Assembly (NCBI RefSeq): GCF_000520015.2
Contig: NZ_CP007044.2
Coordinates: forward strand, 2,294,001-2,358,000
DNA: 64,000 nt
Reading direction: 5' to 3'
Source of the DNA: Chania multitudinisentens RB-25
GTDB taxonomy: Bacteria; Pseudomonadota; Gammaproteobacteria; Enterobacterales; Enterobacteriaceae
Numbering within the stretch: position 1 is the first letter of the stretch; every line of letters begins with the position of its first letter. This document shows positions 9,234-17,788 of the stretch, piece after piece. The notes beneath the pieces were generated by a model that saw only the letters and a program-made list of their open reading frames with translations, was not told the DNA's origin and ran no database searches. The translations under genes were made by a program, and so were the position numbers.

Positions 9234-9504
9234 GGTTATTCAATCAAAAGAATCAGTGAGGCAGATTATCAGGCAGGACAGGTTGTTAAACCAATGTTTA
9301 ATTTTTATCTGATGGTTATAGGCCGCCAAAAAATCGCGCTGCAGGTCTGTCTTCTATTTATAGTTCTACATAAATGTATTTATGAATAAGATGGATTAAC
9401 TCTGGCACTGCCTGAGCAGCACATTGGGGAAAGGAAAAGTAATACAGCAACCGTTGCTCAGCCTGAATAGGCTGTTAAAGTCGCCTTTGGCTAAGGAATT
9501 TACC

Positions 9505-9591
9505 CGGTAGTGGCCGTTATTGTTATAGGAAAATAGTGGGTGATGGCCAAAAACTACCGACGTTTTTTGCTAAAAAATACACCCACTATTT
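9505..9591. other. Interleaved inverted repeats in the 9234-9601 gap
   Basis: Arm A is CGGTAGT-GGCC (9505-9515) and A' is GGCC-AAAA-ACTACCG (9545-9559). Arm B is AAATAGTGGGTG (9531-9542) and B' is CACCCACTATTT (9580-9591), a perfect 12-bp repeat. The order A-B-A'-B' means the two stems exclude each other or form a pseudoknot. The element lies downstream of the LuxR-type gene and in the leader of the MFS gene. The rest of the gap shows no gene. Confidence 0.6.
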
Positions 9592-9601
9592 AAGTTCATT
9601 G

Positions 9602-10264
9602 TTAGGCATAGGCTGCACTGATTGGGTTTAATTCGGCTATATCCGGTGGCGACTCCCTTAAATAGCGGGTACCACCCTGTAGCAACCAATGGTAAAGTTC
9701 TTGATTACGCTTGAAGTTCAGCTTACGCATAGCGTTTTGCTTATGCGCGTTGACCGTTTTATCACTGATGTGTAAACGGGTGGCGATACCGCGCCCGTTC
9801 ATACCCAGGGTTAAGTATTGTAGTACATCCACTTCTCGCGGCGTCAGCAGAGACATACGCAGACATTGGCAGTGGCGGTAAGGTGATGCTGATGGCATTA
9901 CCGGCGGGGAGAGCACCTTATCCAGCAAACGCAGTAATGCAAAGATGTCCTGATGTCGATAGAATGTGCCGACGCCACATTTATCACACATTGTCCGGTG
10001 TATATCTGTGTTTCTGTACCTTCTTTCATCTTTGATAAAGAAGACCAGTGGATAGCATTTTTTCTGATGTAAACGGTAGAGCCAAGGGGGGCAGGTAGTG
10101 CTATTACCTAAAAAAATAATGTCAACATTGTTCAGCGTATGTTCGTTTTCGAACAGGTGAACTTCCTGATGCCGTGACTGGAAGAACGTTTGCAGCCCCA
10201 GGCGGAGCCCGTAGGTAAAGTAGTTATCGGTATCGGCAAGTAGGATGGAGAGTGCGTGTGTCAT
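9602..10264 (-). CDS. LuxR-type transcriptional regulator with degenerate receiver
   Basis: Probable DNA-binding regulator of 220 residues, likely of the neighbouring fimbrial operon. Seen: a C-terminal LuxR/FixJ helix-turn-helix (about residues 137-200, LTPREVDVLQYL ... IATRLHISDKTVNAHKQNAMRKL). The N-terminal half looks like a response-regulator receiver (SILLADTDN, DIIFLGN), but the usual phospho-acceptor Asp after the third strand is not apparent, so it probably works without a kinase. A Cys pair (CDKC) and CQC occur in the linker. Exact ortholog not recognised. Confidence 0.7.
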   Translation of the reverse strand: MTHALSILLADTDNYFTYGLRLGLQTFFQSRHQEVHLFENEHTLNNVDIIFLGNSTTCPPWLYRLHQKKCYPLVFFIKDERRYRNTDIHRTMCDKCGVGTFYRHQDIFALLRLLDKVLSPPVMPSASPYRHCQCLRMSLLTPREVDVLQYLTLGMNGRGIATRLHISDKTVNAHKQNAMRKLNFKRNQELYHWLLQGGTRYLRESPPDIAELNPISAAYA

Positions 10265-10369
10265 GGCATGGGGTCCTTTCTGCCCTGGGAGTAGTCATCC
10301 AGATAATAGGGTGATAGACACTGTATTAAATTAATAACACCGTAAAATAAAGACGAAATTTAGGCTATG

Positions 10370-10702
10370 TCACGACATAGATTTATTTTCTAGGTGTAAA
10401 TGAGTTGCTTTTCTTTCATGTATACTGCTTGTGGAAAATAAAATAGGCTCTGCAATATACCAACGCAGGCTGTTATCGACCGATTTGGGGGCAACATGGA
10501 CTTTATTGCTTTCTACCAGCTGCATTAAATAATAACGAGCTATATAAATAGTAATTTCACAATGTTCTGCTACATCGCGGGTTTTGGGCCACTGTTCCGT
10601 AGGTGGAAGGGTTGTCTGATGAATGTCACGGTGGCAAAGGGCTCGCAAAGCAACGAGTATGTTATTAAGATGCCTATCCCTAATTTTATTGATATGCGCC
10701 AT
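10370..10702 (-). CDS. PapI/FaeA-like fimbrial regulator
   Basis: Small winged-helix protein (110 residues) resembling PapI/FaeA-type regulators that act with Lrp in Dam-dependent phase variation of pili. Seen: TRDVAEHCEITIYIARYYLM followed by a wing ending RWYI, aligning with the PapI helix-turn-helix pattern TAEIAEAL...QARYYLLLL. The protein has longer N- and C-terminal tails than PapI. It is transcribed away from the fimbrial operon, as papI is from papBA, with a 760-bp control region between. Orthology is inferred from this short domain and the context. Confidence 0.6.
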   Translation of the reverse strand: MAHINKIRDRHLNNILVALRALCHRDIHQTTLPPTEQWPKTRDVAEHCEITIYIARYYLMQLVESNKVHVAPKSVDNSLRWYIAEPILFSTSSIHERKATHLHLENKSMS

Positions 10703-11462
10703 TTTTCACCCTCCCTTTGTGTGCTTGGCAATAATTATTAGTCTGCTTGGAGTTAGTCTTCTTGAAATAAATACTCAGTACGCGTAGTAATTTCCTTCCA
10801 TTGCATTAGTGCAGCGAGTCGATGAAGAGAAGTTATCCCTTCTTTTTATATGTAACACATACGAAATGCAACACTATCATAGATTATTGTTTTGTTAAAT
10901 CATCATTAGCGCTCAATAAGATCGCGACTGTTTGTGTTTTCGATATAATATGTCGTGAATTTGATTTTCGCGATACTGATGATCGAATTCAGATTATTCT
11001 TGAGTAAGTTTGAGTTTTTTATGGCGAAATAGCGGTGTTTTTAAAAAATAACTTTTAATGTTCAAATGGGTTTGTAATAATTTTGGCCGACAAGGAGGGG
11101 GTATCTGATGAAAGGGCCTATTAATTTTCTGGCTTTTAAGTCTGGTAACAATAGGTCAATATGACTTTTTTGATTATTTTAGAGTAAAAAATGTAAGCTG
11201 TTAAATTATCGTGTAAATTTCTATTTTACTAATTTATTTTATTCTATAAATGAAGTCTCGGAAGAGTCTTTTTTCTGGATTACCCCTCCGTACGCAAGGA
11301 GGAAGGAAAGGAATACCTTCTTTTATACTAAATGAAAGGATGCTGCCTGATATATCAACTAGGGTTCAATAAAAACTGCGTTGCGTAGGCAAGCTCTGCT
11401 TTATTGGGCCGGATGAGGCATCGGGATTTCTCGTTAATTAACGTTTTAAGGATAAAGAAAGC
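10703..11462 (+). promoter_or_regulatory. Fimbrial operon control region with two GATC sites
   Basis: AT-rich 760-bp intergenic region between the PapI-like gene and the first pilin gene. I found two GATC (Dam) sites, at 10920 and 10981, 61 bp apart and surrounded by T-tracts (e.g. GTGTTTTCG, GATTTTCG) of the kind Lrp binds in pap-like switches. The pilin RBS (AAGGATAAAGAAAGC) sits immediately before the ATG at 11463. A 61-codon open frame at 10822-11007 has no RBS or family signal and is not called. Confidence 0.5.
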
Positions 11463-11999
11463 ATGAAATTGAATAATATCGCGTTGGCAACAATTCTGTC
11501 TCTGGGGATGGTGTCTTTGGCAAATGCTGATGCTGGCTCGGGTAAAGTTAATTTCACAGGTAAGATCATCGATGCGCCGTGCTCTATTGCTCCAGAAAGC
11601 ATTGATCAGACCAAGAGCTTCGGTCAGGTAGCTAATGTGGCTCTGGTAAACGGTGGTAAATCCAGCGTACTGAACTTTGATATCAAGCTGCAAGGTTGTG
11701 ATCTCTCTGGTACCAAAAACAAAGTGCAAGTGACTTTCGGTGGCTCATCTGGTGGCGCGACAGGCAACACGAATACCCTGCTGGCTATCACGGGTGCTCG
11801 TGGAGCAAGTATCGCTATGTTTGATGGTTCTAACCAGCCAATCACATTAGGCACCGCGACTACCGTGCAGAACCTGCTGGTTGGGGCTAACACCCTGAGC
11901 TTCTCTGCTTACCTGCAAGGGCACGCGGGTACTACGCTGGCGGATATCACGGAAGGCGATTTCACCTCGACCACCAACTTTACGCTGGCATACAACTAA
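11463..11999 (+). CDS. Major fimbrial subunit (MrpA-like)
   Basis: Secreted structural pilin of a chaperone/usher fimbria. Seen: a Sec signal peptide (MKLNNIALATILSL...ANA), mature start near Asp23, the conserved Cys pair (DAPCSI and LQGCDL), Gly/Thr-rich beta strands, and the C-terminal donor-strand-acceptor pattern ending LAYN with penultimate Tyr. At 178 residues it has the usual pilin length. It is the first gene of an eight-gene operon in MR/P order, followed by a stem-loop at 12010-12036 that probably enriches major pilin mRNA. Confidence 0.9.
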   Translation: MKLNNIALATILSLGMVSLANADAGSGKVNFTGKIIDAPCSIAPESIDQTKSFGQVANVALVNGGKSSVLNFDIKLQGCDLSGTKNKVQVTFGGSSGGATGNTNTLLAITGARGASIAMFDGSNQPITLGTATTVQNLLVGANTLSFSAYLQGHAGTTLADITEGDFTSTTNFTLAYN

Positions 12000-12009
12000 G
12001 ACTGGACGT

Positions 12010-12040
12010 GGCTGCATGCGGGAATCGTATGCAGCCTTTA
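12010..12040 (+). terminator. Stem-loop after major pilin gene (partial terminator)
   Basis: GGCTGCAT (12010-12017) pairs with ATGCAGCC (12029-12036), followed by TTTACTT. Such hairpins after the first pilin gene lower readthrough and protect the upstream mRNA, giving more major subunit than assembly proteins. Confidence 0.65.
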
Positions 12041-12062
12041 CTTGCCGTTACGGGAGTCAGGG

Positions 12063-12596
12063 ATGTCAGGGAATACGTTTACTACAGCTATGTTATTGCT
12101 TTTGAGCGGGGCCATTGCTCTACCGTCTGCCTGGGGAGGAAGCCGCCTCAATATAAGCGGGACAATAGTCGCTCCAGCCTGTGATATCGACACTAAGAGC
12201 CGTGACCAGACCATCAATATGGGCACGTTACCCTTTGATCAGATTGTCAATAACAGCCAGGCATTGGCACTACCATTCAGTATTAGCCTGGTGAACTGCG
12301 CTCTGAAACATGTTGGCGATAATATCCTGGGCAGGCAGCATTTTCGGGTCACGTTTGACGGCCGCAATGAAAATGGGCGCTTCGGGGTTGATGGCGAGGC
12401 GCGCGGTGTAGCGCTGGTGTTGAGTGATGCCCAAGGACAAGAGGCTGCTCCTGGTGAGCCTTTACCACCGCAAACACCGGTATTGCAGGCTAAGGAAATG
12501 CGGCTGAATTATACCGCTCGCATGGTAAGCAACAGTCAACCGTTGCAGACCGGCACCTATTCGGCTTTGGTGCGCTACCAGCTCGACTATTACTGA
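12063..12596 (+). CDS. Fimbrial subunit (MrpB-like)
   Basis: Minor pilin or fimbrial terminator-type subunit, second gene of the MR/P-like operon. Seen: signal peptide (MSGNTFTTAMLLLLSGAI...AWG), pilin Cys pair (APACDI; VNCAL), and a C-terminal beta strand ending YQLDYY. A TTG at 12042 would extend the frame, but ATG 12063 has CGGGAG at 8 nt and gives a proper signal peptide. 177 residues. Confidence 0.85.
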   Translation: MSGNTFTTAMLLLLSGAIALPSAWGGSRLNISGTIVAPACDIDTKSRDQTINMGTLPFDQIVNNSQALALPFSISLVNCALKHVGDNILGRQHFRVTFDGRNENGRFGVDGEARGVALVLSDAQGQEAAPGEPLPPQTPVLQAKEMRLNYTARMVSNSQPLQTGTYSALVRYQLDYY

Positions 12597-12718
12597 GCCG
12601 CATGCTGACGTGATATGGATAGTCAGCGCGTCAAGACAGCTTTACTTCTCCGGCAGGGTATTCCCTTTAATAACAACCATAACGTCCGGGAAAGTTATTA
12701 ACGCATAAAGGTCAATGG

Positions 12719-15292
12719 ATGATGAGCATCCCACGTGTAGAAGTACAGGTTCCGCGTACCCGCCTGTTGCCGCTGCTGATTGCGTTAGCACTGGCGAATG
12801 GCCAAGTATCTGCCGCACAACCCATCGAATTCAATACCGACGTTCTGGATGTACAGGAGCGCGGCAACATTGATTTGGGGCGTTTTGCCCGCGCAGGCTA
12901 TGTGATGCCAGGTGAATACAGCCTGGTGGTCAACGTAAATCAACAAGAACTGCCAGAACAATCGATTCAGTTTTACCCGGCGGAAAAGGACGCAGCCAGC
13001 ACGGAAGCCTGCTTACCGCCGATCTTGGTGAAGCAGATAGGGCTCAAAGAGGAATTTGCCCGTCAACTGGCCTGGTGGCATAACGGCCAGTGTCTGGTGA
13101 TCGGCAGCCTTGACGGGATGACGGTGCGCCCTGATTTAGGCAGCAACACGCTGTATCTCAGTATTCCTCAAGCTTACCTTGAATACAGCGCCGCCGATTG
13201 GGATCCGCCTGCGCGCTGGGACGATGGCATTCCTGGGTTGCTGCTGGATTACAACCTCAACGCGCAGAATCAGCGTCAGACGCAAAATGACAATGTGCAG
13301 AAAGGTTATAACCTGAGCGGTAACGGCGTGGTGGGAGCCAACGCGGGAAGCTGGCGGTTACGCGCCAGTTGGCAGACTCAGATTGAGCACCAGACCGGAT
13401 CGGGGCAGCCGACCCGGCGAAATTTCGAATGGACACAGTACACCGCCTACCGGGCGATCGCGCGGTTGCGCGCCAAACTGACGGTGGGTGAAGATTTCCT
13501 TAACTCCGACATTTTTGACAGTTTCCGCTATACCGGGGTGAGCCTGGTGAGCGATGACGCCATGCTGCCACCTAACCTGCGCGGCTATGCGCCGGAAGTC
13601 AGTGGCGTGGCGCGTACTAACGCCCGCGTAGTGGTCAGCCAGCAAGGGCGGGTGCTGTATGAAACGCTAGTCCCGGCTGGGCCGTTCCGTATTCAGGATT
13701 TGAGTAACGCAGTCTCTGGGCTGATGGATGTGCGGGTTGAAGAACAGGATGGCAGCGTACAGGCATTCAGCATCAGTACGGCCAGTATTCCTTACCTGAC
13801 GCGGCCGGGCATGGTGCGCTACAAGCTGGCTAGTGGTCGGCCGACCGACTGGCGGCACCGCACGCAGGGCCCGCTGTTTGGCAGCGGTGAATTCTCCTGG
13901 GGGATCAACAATGGCTGGTCATTGTTCGGGGGTGGCGTGGCCGGTGATGAATACAACGCTTTGGCATTGGGGATCGGCCGTGACCTGATGGCGTTTGGCG
14001 CCTTGTCGTTTGACGTGACGCAGTCATGGGCGCGTTTGCCACAGCAGGAATCTCTGTCAGGGGGCTCGTATCGCCTGCGTTATTCGAAGAACTTCGATCA
14101 GATTGGCGGTCAGGTGACCTTTGCCGGCTACCGCTTCTCGGAACGCAGCTTTATGACCATGGGCGAATTTATTGAAGCGCGCAATCTGGGCACCCGCAGC
14201 CAGAACAGCAAAGAAATGTACACCGTGTCTTACAGCCAGCAGTTCCGTAACATCGGGCTGACGGCCAACCTGAACTATGACCACCAGACTTATTGGGATC
14301 GGGATGCTAACGATCGCTACAGCCTGTCGCTGATGCGTTACCTCGACATTGGCCGTTTTAAGAATCTTAGCCTGTCGATGACGGGTTACCGCAATCAATA
14401 CAATGGGTTGAATGATGATGGGGTGTTCCTGTCGCTGTCGCTGCCTTGGGGTAACAGAGGCTCGGTGAGCTACAGCGGAACATGGGATCGCAATGACAAC
14501 ACGCACCGGGTGAGTTACTCCGATCGCGTCGGCGATCGTGGCAGCTATCAGGTGAGCAGCGGCTGGACGCGCAAGGGCGCACTGGCGAGCGGTTTCTATA
14601 GCCACCAGGCGGATTGGGCGCAGATTAATGCCACCGCCAGTACTCAGGCAGGGAGCTACAGTGTAGTAGGGCTGGCCTTGCAGGGCGGAGCAACGGCGAC
14701 CCGTGAAGGGGCGGCGCTGCACCGGGTAGTGGTGCCAGGCGGTACTCGTCTGCTGGTTGATACCGACGGCGTGGCGGATATCCCGGTGCGCAACTATGGC
14801 GCACCGGTGCTGACTAACCGCTTTGGTAAGGCGGTGGTAGCGGATATGAACAACTATTACCGCAATCAGGTGAACATCGATCTGGACCAACTGCCGGATA
14901 ACGCCGAAGCGTTGAAGTCAGTGGTGCAGGCGACCTTGACCGAAGGGGCGATAGGTTACCGCCGCTTTGACGTCATCGCGGGTGAGAAGGCTATGGCGGT
15001 GATCCGGCTGGCGGACGGCACCATGCCACCCTTTGGGGCTACCGTACAGAATCGGAAAAAACGCGATGTGGGGATCGTCAACGACGGTGGCAGCGTATAT
15101 CTGAGCGGCATCGAACGTGGCGAAAAAATGACGGTGTACTGGGATGAACAGGCGCAGTGCGAACTGATATTACCGGCCGTGTTGCCTAATAACGGGGCGA
15201 GTGAATTGCTGCTGCCATGCCGAACGATAGCCCCGAAAACAGAGACTACAGACTTGGCCGCAGTACAGACAAACGCTGAGACAATACGATGA
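12719..15292 (+). CDS. Outer-membrane usher (MrpC/FimD family)
   Basis: Outer-membrane pore that recruits chaperone-subunit complexes and polymerises the pilus. Seen: 857 residues; signal peptide ending VSAAQP; N-terminal domain (EFNTDVLDV... GNIDLGRF), the 24-strand barrel region interrupted by the plug, the middle signature (PYLTRPGMVRYKLASGR), and two C-terminal domains with a Cys pair (AQCEL, LLPCR). The stop codon overlaps the chaperone start (ATGA), giving translational coupling. Two ATGs occur in tandem at 12719 and 12722. Confidence 0.95.
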   Translation: MMSIPRVEVQVPRTRLLPLLIALALANGQVSAAQPIEFNTDVLDVQERGNIDLGRFARAGYVMPGEYSLVVNVNQQELPEQSIQFYPAEKDAASTEACLPPILVKQIGLKEEFARQLAWWHNGQCLVIGSLDGMTVRPDLGSNTLYLSIPQAYLEYSAADWDPPARWDDGIPGLLLDYNLNAQNQRQTQNDNVQKGYNLSGNGVVGANAGSWRLRASWQTQIEHQTGSGQPTRRNFEWTQYTAYRAIARLRAKLTVGEDFLNSDIFDSFRYTGVSLVSDDAMLPPNLRGYAPEVSGVARTNARVVVSQQGRVLYETLVPAGPFRIQDLSNAVSGLMDVRVEEQDGSVQAFSISTASIPYLTRPGMVRYKLASGRPTDWRHRTQGPLFGSGEFSWGINNGWSLFGGGVAGDEYNALALGIGRDLMAFGALSFDVTQSWARLPQQESLSGGSYRLRYSKNFDQIGGQVTFAGYRFSERSFMTMGEFIEARNLGTRSQNSKEMYTVSYSQQFRNIGLTANLNYDHQTYWDRDANDRYSLSLMRYLDIGRFKNLSLSMTGYRNQYNGLNDDGVFLSLSLPWGNRGSVSYSGTWDRNDNTHRVSYSDRVGDRGSYQVSSGWTRKGALASGFYSHQADWAQINATASTQAGSYSVVGLALQGGATATREGAALHRVVVPGGTRLLVDTDGVADIPVRNYGAPVLTNRFGKAVVADMNNYYRNQVNIDLDQLPDNAEALKSVVQATLTEGAIGYRRFDVIAGEKAMAVIRLADGTMPPFGATVQNRKKRDVGIVNDGGSVYLSGIERGEKMTVYWDEQAQCELILPAVLPNNGASELLLPCRTIAPKTETTDLAAVQTNAETIR

Positions 15293-16053
15293 TGAGATAT
15301 GGCATGAATAGAATGAATACGAAGGTGGTGCTGGCTGCCGGAACGTTACTGTGCGTATTGACAACGCAGGCTCAGGCGGCCATTGCGCTGGATCGTACCC
15401 GGATTATCTTTGCCGGGGGAGATAAGTCCGTCAGCTTGAACGTGAATAATGACAACAAGCAATTACCTTATCTGGCTCAGGGCTGGATAGATGATGCACA
15501 GGGCAACAAAGTGACCAGCCCGTTGACCGTGCTGCCGCCGGTGCAGCGTATTGAAGCGGGGGCGAAAAGCCAGGTGAAAATTCAGGCGTTGCCGATGGTG
15601 GATCAACTGCCGCAGGACCGGGAAACCTTGTACTACTTCAATCTGCGTGAAATCCCGCCAAAGAGCGATAAGGCGAACACTTTGCAGATCGCGCTGCAAA
15701 CACGCATCAAACTGTTTTATCGGCCAAAAAGCCTGATGAAGACCACCGCAGAAATGGCCACACCCTGGCAGGAACAACTGACCCTGACGAAGCAGGGTGA
15801 TAAATATGTGGTCAATAACCCAACGCCTTATTACGTGACTTTAGTGGATGCGGGTAGCCGGAAGGGGATCAGTGCACCGGGCTTTGAGCCGCTGATGCTG
15901 GATCCTAAAGGGAGTGCGCCGCTGGCGGTGAGCGCATCGGTGCTGGGGGAGGCGCCTGTGCTGACCTATGTTAACGACTACGGTGGGCGCCCGGCGTTGA
16001 CGTTCCGCTGCGGCGGTGCGAGCTGTCAGGTAGTGCCGGAGAAGAAGGGTTAA
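15289..16053 (+). CDS. Periplasmic fimbrial chaperone (MrpD/PapD family)
   Basis: Donor-strand chaperone for the pilins. Seen: signal peptide (ending AQAA), N-terminal Ig-like domain starting IALDRTRIIFAGGDKS, the chaperone signature YYFNLREIPPKS, the basic subunit-binding strand (IKLFYRPKSL) and a C-terminal domain with a Cys pair (FRCGGASCQV). 254 residues from ATG 15289, which overlaps the usher stop; internal ATGs at 15304 and 15313 would give a tidier signal peptide (MNTKVVLAAG...) and are alternative starts. Confidence 0.94.
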   Translation: MMRYGMNRMNTKVVLAAGTLLCVLTTQAQAAIALDRTRIIFAGGDKSVSLNVNNDNKQLPYLAQGWIDDAQGNKVTSPLTVLPPVQRIEAGAKSQVKIQALPMVDQLPQDRETLYYFNLREIPPKSDKANTLQIALQTRIKLFYRPKSLMKTTAEMATPWQEQLTLTKQGDKYVVNNPTPYYVTLVDAGSRKGISAPGFEPLMLDPKGSAPLAVSASVLGEAPVLTYVNDYGGRPALTFRCGGASCQVVPEKKG

Positions 16054-16116
16054 CCCAAACGGGTCGTGCCAGGTCACAGGGAGAGGGCGCGGTTCCGGTC
16101 TGCTAGGAGAGAACGT

Positions 16117-16656
16117 ATGCAACAACATTATCCTGTACTGGGTGGGCATCGCAGGAGTGCAATGCGAACCGGGGGAGGAGGTAAATATCGTACCGGAGTA
16201 TTACTGGGTATTTTGCTGATGAGTGCTCCATCTGTCGCCAATATGCCGGTAAATATCAGAGGGACGGTGATCATTCCTCCGCCTTGTACGATTAATAATA
16301 ATCAAACGATTCAGGTGGATTTTGGTAACGAGGTGATGACCACCCGTATTGATGGCGTTAACTATAAACAGGCGATTACTTATAGTTTGAGTTGCGACAT
16401 CCAAAAATCCAATAACCTGAAAATGAGCATACAGGGCACTGCGGCCACGTTTAATTCGGCTCTGCTGCGTACGGATAAAAACGGATTAGGTATTGCGTTA
16501 TACCACGGGGCACAGCCATTAAATGCCAATACCTGGTTTAATTATACCTACCCCAGCAAACCGGAGCTTTATGCGGTGTTGGTTAAGCAGAGTGGAGTGA
16601 CCCTGACCGGTGGTGAGTTTGCGGCATCCGCGACGTTATTAATCGATTACCAGTAA
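16117..16656 (+). CDS. Minor fimbrial subunit (MrpE-like)
   Basis: Secreted minor pilin. Seen: mature domain beginning NIRGTVIIPPPCTINNNQ, second Cys in LSCDI, and a C-terminal strand ending LLIDYQ. It is clearly paralogous to the next gene (shared PPPCTIN, VDFG, DGVNY). ATG 16117 has a strong TAGGAGAG site, giving 179 residues with a long basic N-region; ATG 16162, also with AGGAG, gives a more normal signal peptide, so the start is uncertain. Position after usher and chaperone fits mrpE. Confidence 0.85.
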   Translation: MQQHYPVLGGHRRSAMRTGGGGKYRTGVLLGILLMSAPSVANMPVNIRGTVIIPPPCTINNNQTIQVDFGNEVMTTRIDGVNYKQAITYSLSCDIQKSNNLKMSIQGTAATFNSALLRTDKNGLGIALYHGAQPLNANTWFNYTYPSKPELYAVLVKQSGVTLTGGEFAASATLLIDYQ

Positions 16657-16675
16657 AGGAAGGGAGACATAAGTC

Positions 16676-17164
16676 ATGTGGATTTTACGGTTTTCCCTGC
16701 TGGCTGCGGGTTTGAGTAGCTATTTATCGATTGCGTTTGCCGCCGGGGGGGATGTGGCATTTCGGGGAACATTACTTGAGCCCCCTCCCTGCACTATTAA
16801 CAGTGGCAATAATATCACCGTTGATTTCGGCGTAAAGGTGGGGGTTAAAAAGGTCGATGGCGTTAATTATATGCAGGATATTAACTATGATCTGGTCTGT
16901 GAACCTAATACCCACAGTTGGGTATTAAAGTTGAAACTCACGGGAAACAGTACCTCTTTTGATAATGCGGCGGTACAGACCAATATTAGCAACCTGGGAA
17001 TTAAAATCCTGCGTGATGGCCAACCGTTTGTCCTGGGAAGTGAAATTACCACCACGCCTGCCAGTAAACCCCAGCTTAAAGCCGTGCCGGTACAAAAACC
17101 GGGAGTGTTATTAACGGAAGGCGCATTTGAAGCCGCAGTCACGCTTCAGGCTGATTACCAATAA
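16676..17164 (+). CDS. Minor fimbrial subunit (MrpF-like)
   Basis: Secreted minor pilin, 162 residues. Seen: signal peptide (MWILRFSLLAAGLSS...FA), mature start GGDVAFRGTLLEPPPCTI, second Cys in LVCEP, C-terminus ending LQADYQ. It resembles the preceding subunit over its full length, so the pair probably arose by tandem duplication. RBS AAGGAAGGGAG lies upstream. Expected to sit in the tip adaptor, by analogy with MrpF. Confidence 0.85.
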   Translation: MWILRFSLLAAGLSSYLSIAFAAGGDVAFRGTLLEPPPCTINSGNNITVDFGVKVGVKKVDGVNYMQDINYDLVCEPNTHSWVLKLKLTGNSTSFDNAAVQTNISNLGIKILRDGQPFVLGSEITTTPASKPQLKAVPVQKPGVLLTEGAFEAAVTLQADYQ

Positions 17165-17175
17165 TAGGGAGCGAC

Positions 17176-17709
17176 ATGATGCGCTTTGCAGCACTGTTAT
17201 TGCCCATGCTGGCAGGGTTATTCGGTTCACCGAATTTATCCTTCGCAGCCGATAATCTACGTTTCAAAGGGGCATTGGTCGCAGAGCCGTGCACATTGAG
17301 AGTGGCAGATGAAAATATTACGGTTGATTTTGGTTCGATCGTTGAAAAATATCTCTACCTCAATGGCCGCACGCTGGGCGAACCGTTGGTATTACATCTG
17401 GATGATTGTGATATCAGTTTGGGTAATTTGGTGAAACTGACGTTTTCCGGTATTGAAAATACCAAACTGCGTGGGTTGCTGGCGATATCGGGTGCAAGCC
17501 AGACCAGCGGAATTGCCATTGGTATCGAAACAACGCAGGGCAATCTGGTGGCGTTAAATACAGGCAGTTATAACCAGGGGTTGGTTGCAGGGAATAATAC
17601 GCTCAACCTGCGCACCTATGTGCAGGGGGAACCCGAAGCGATTACCCAGAAAACGATTACCCCTGGTGATTTTAGCGCCAGTGCAACGTTTTTATTGGAA
17701 TATGAGTAG
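17176..17709 (+). CDS. Minor fimbrial subunit (MrpG-like)
   Basis: Secreted minor pilin, 177 residues, starting 12 bp after the previous gene with RBS AGGGAG. Seen: signal peptide ending SFAAD, KGALVAEPCTL with first Cys, second Cys in LDDCDI, a Gly-rich central beta region, and the C-terminal acceptor strand ATFLLEYE. Located just before the tip adhesin gene, as mrpG is. Confidence 0.85.
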   Translation: MMRFAALLLPMLAGLFGSPNLSFAADNLRFKGALVAEPCTLRVADENITVDFGSIVEKYLYLNGRTLGEPLVLHLDDCDISLGNLVKLTFSGIENTKLRGLLAISGASQTSGIAIGIETTQGNLVALNTGSYNQGLVAGNNTLNLRTYVQGEPEAITQKTITPGDFSASATFLLEYE

Positions 17710-17788
17710 CCTGTAATACGGCTTACCCCGATGCCAACAATATTACTTATTAATACACGATGGATTAAGGATAATCACAGGGGCGTTT

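Noticed and set aside
10822..11007. 61-codon plus-strand frame upstream of the pilin gene
   Set aside because: No RBS, no recognisable domain, and it overlaps the putative GATC switch region; more likely regulatory DNA.
10703..11462. Invertible promoter element for the fimbriae, as in Proteus MR/P or E. coli fim
   Set aside because: I found no inverted repeat pair flanking a promoter and no recombinase gene nearby; a methylation-type switch fits better.
14057..14890. Long minus-strand open frame (277 codons) inside the usher gene
   Set aside because: It is the antisense of a high-GC, strongly coding usher sequence. It has no RBS or domain, and its His/Arg-rich composition is typical of a shadow frame.
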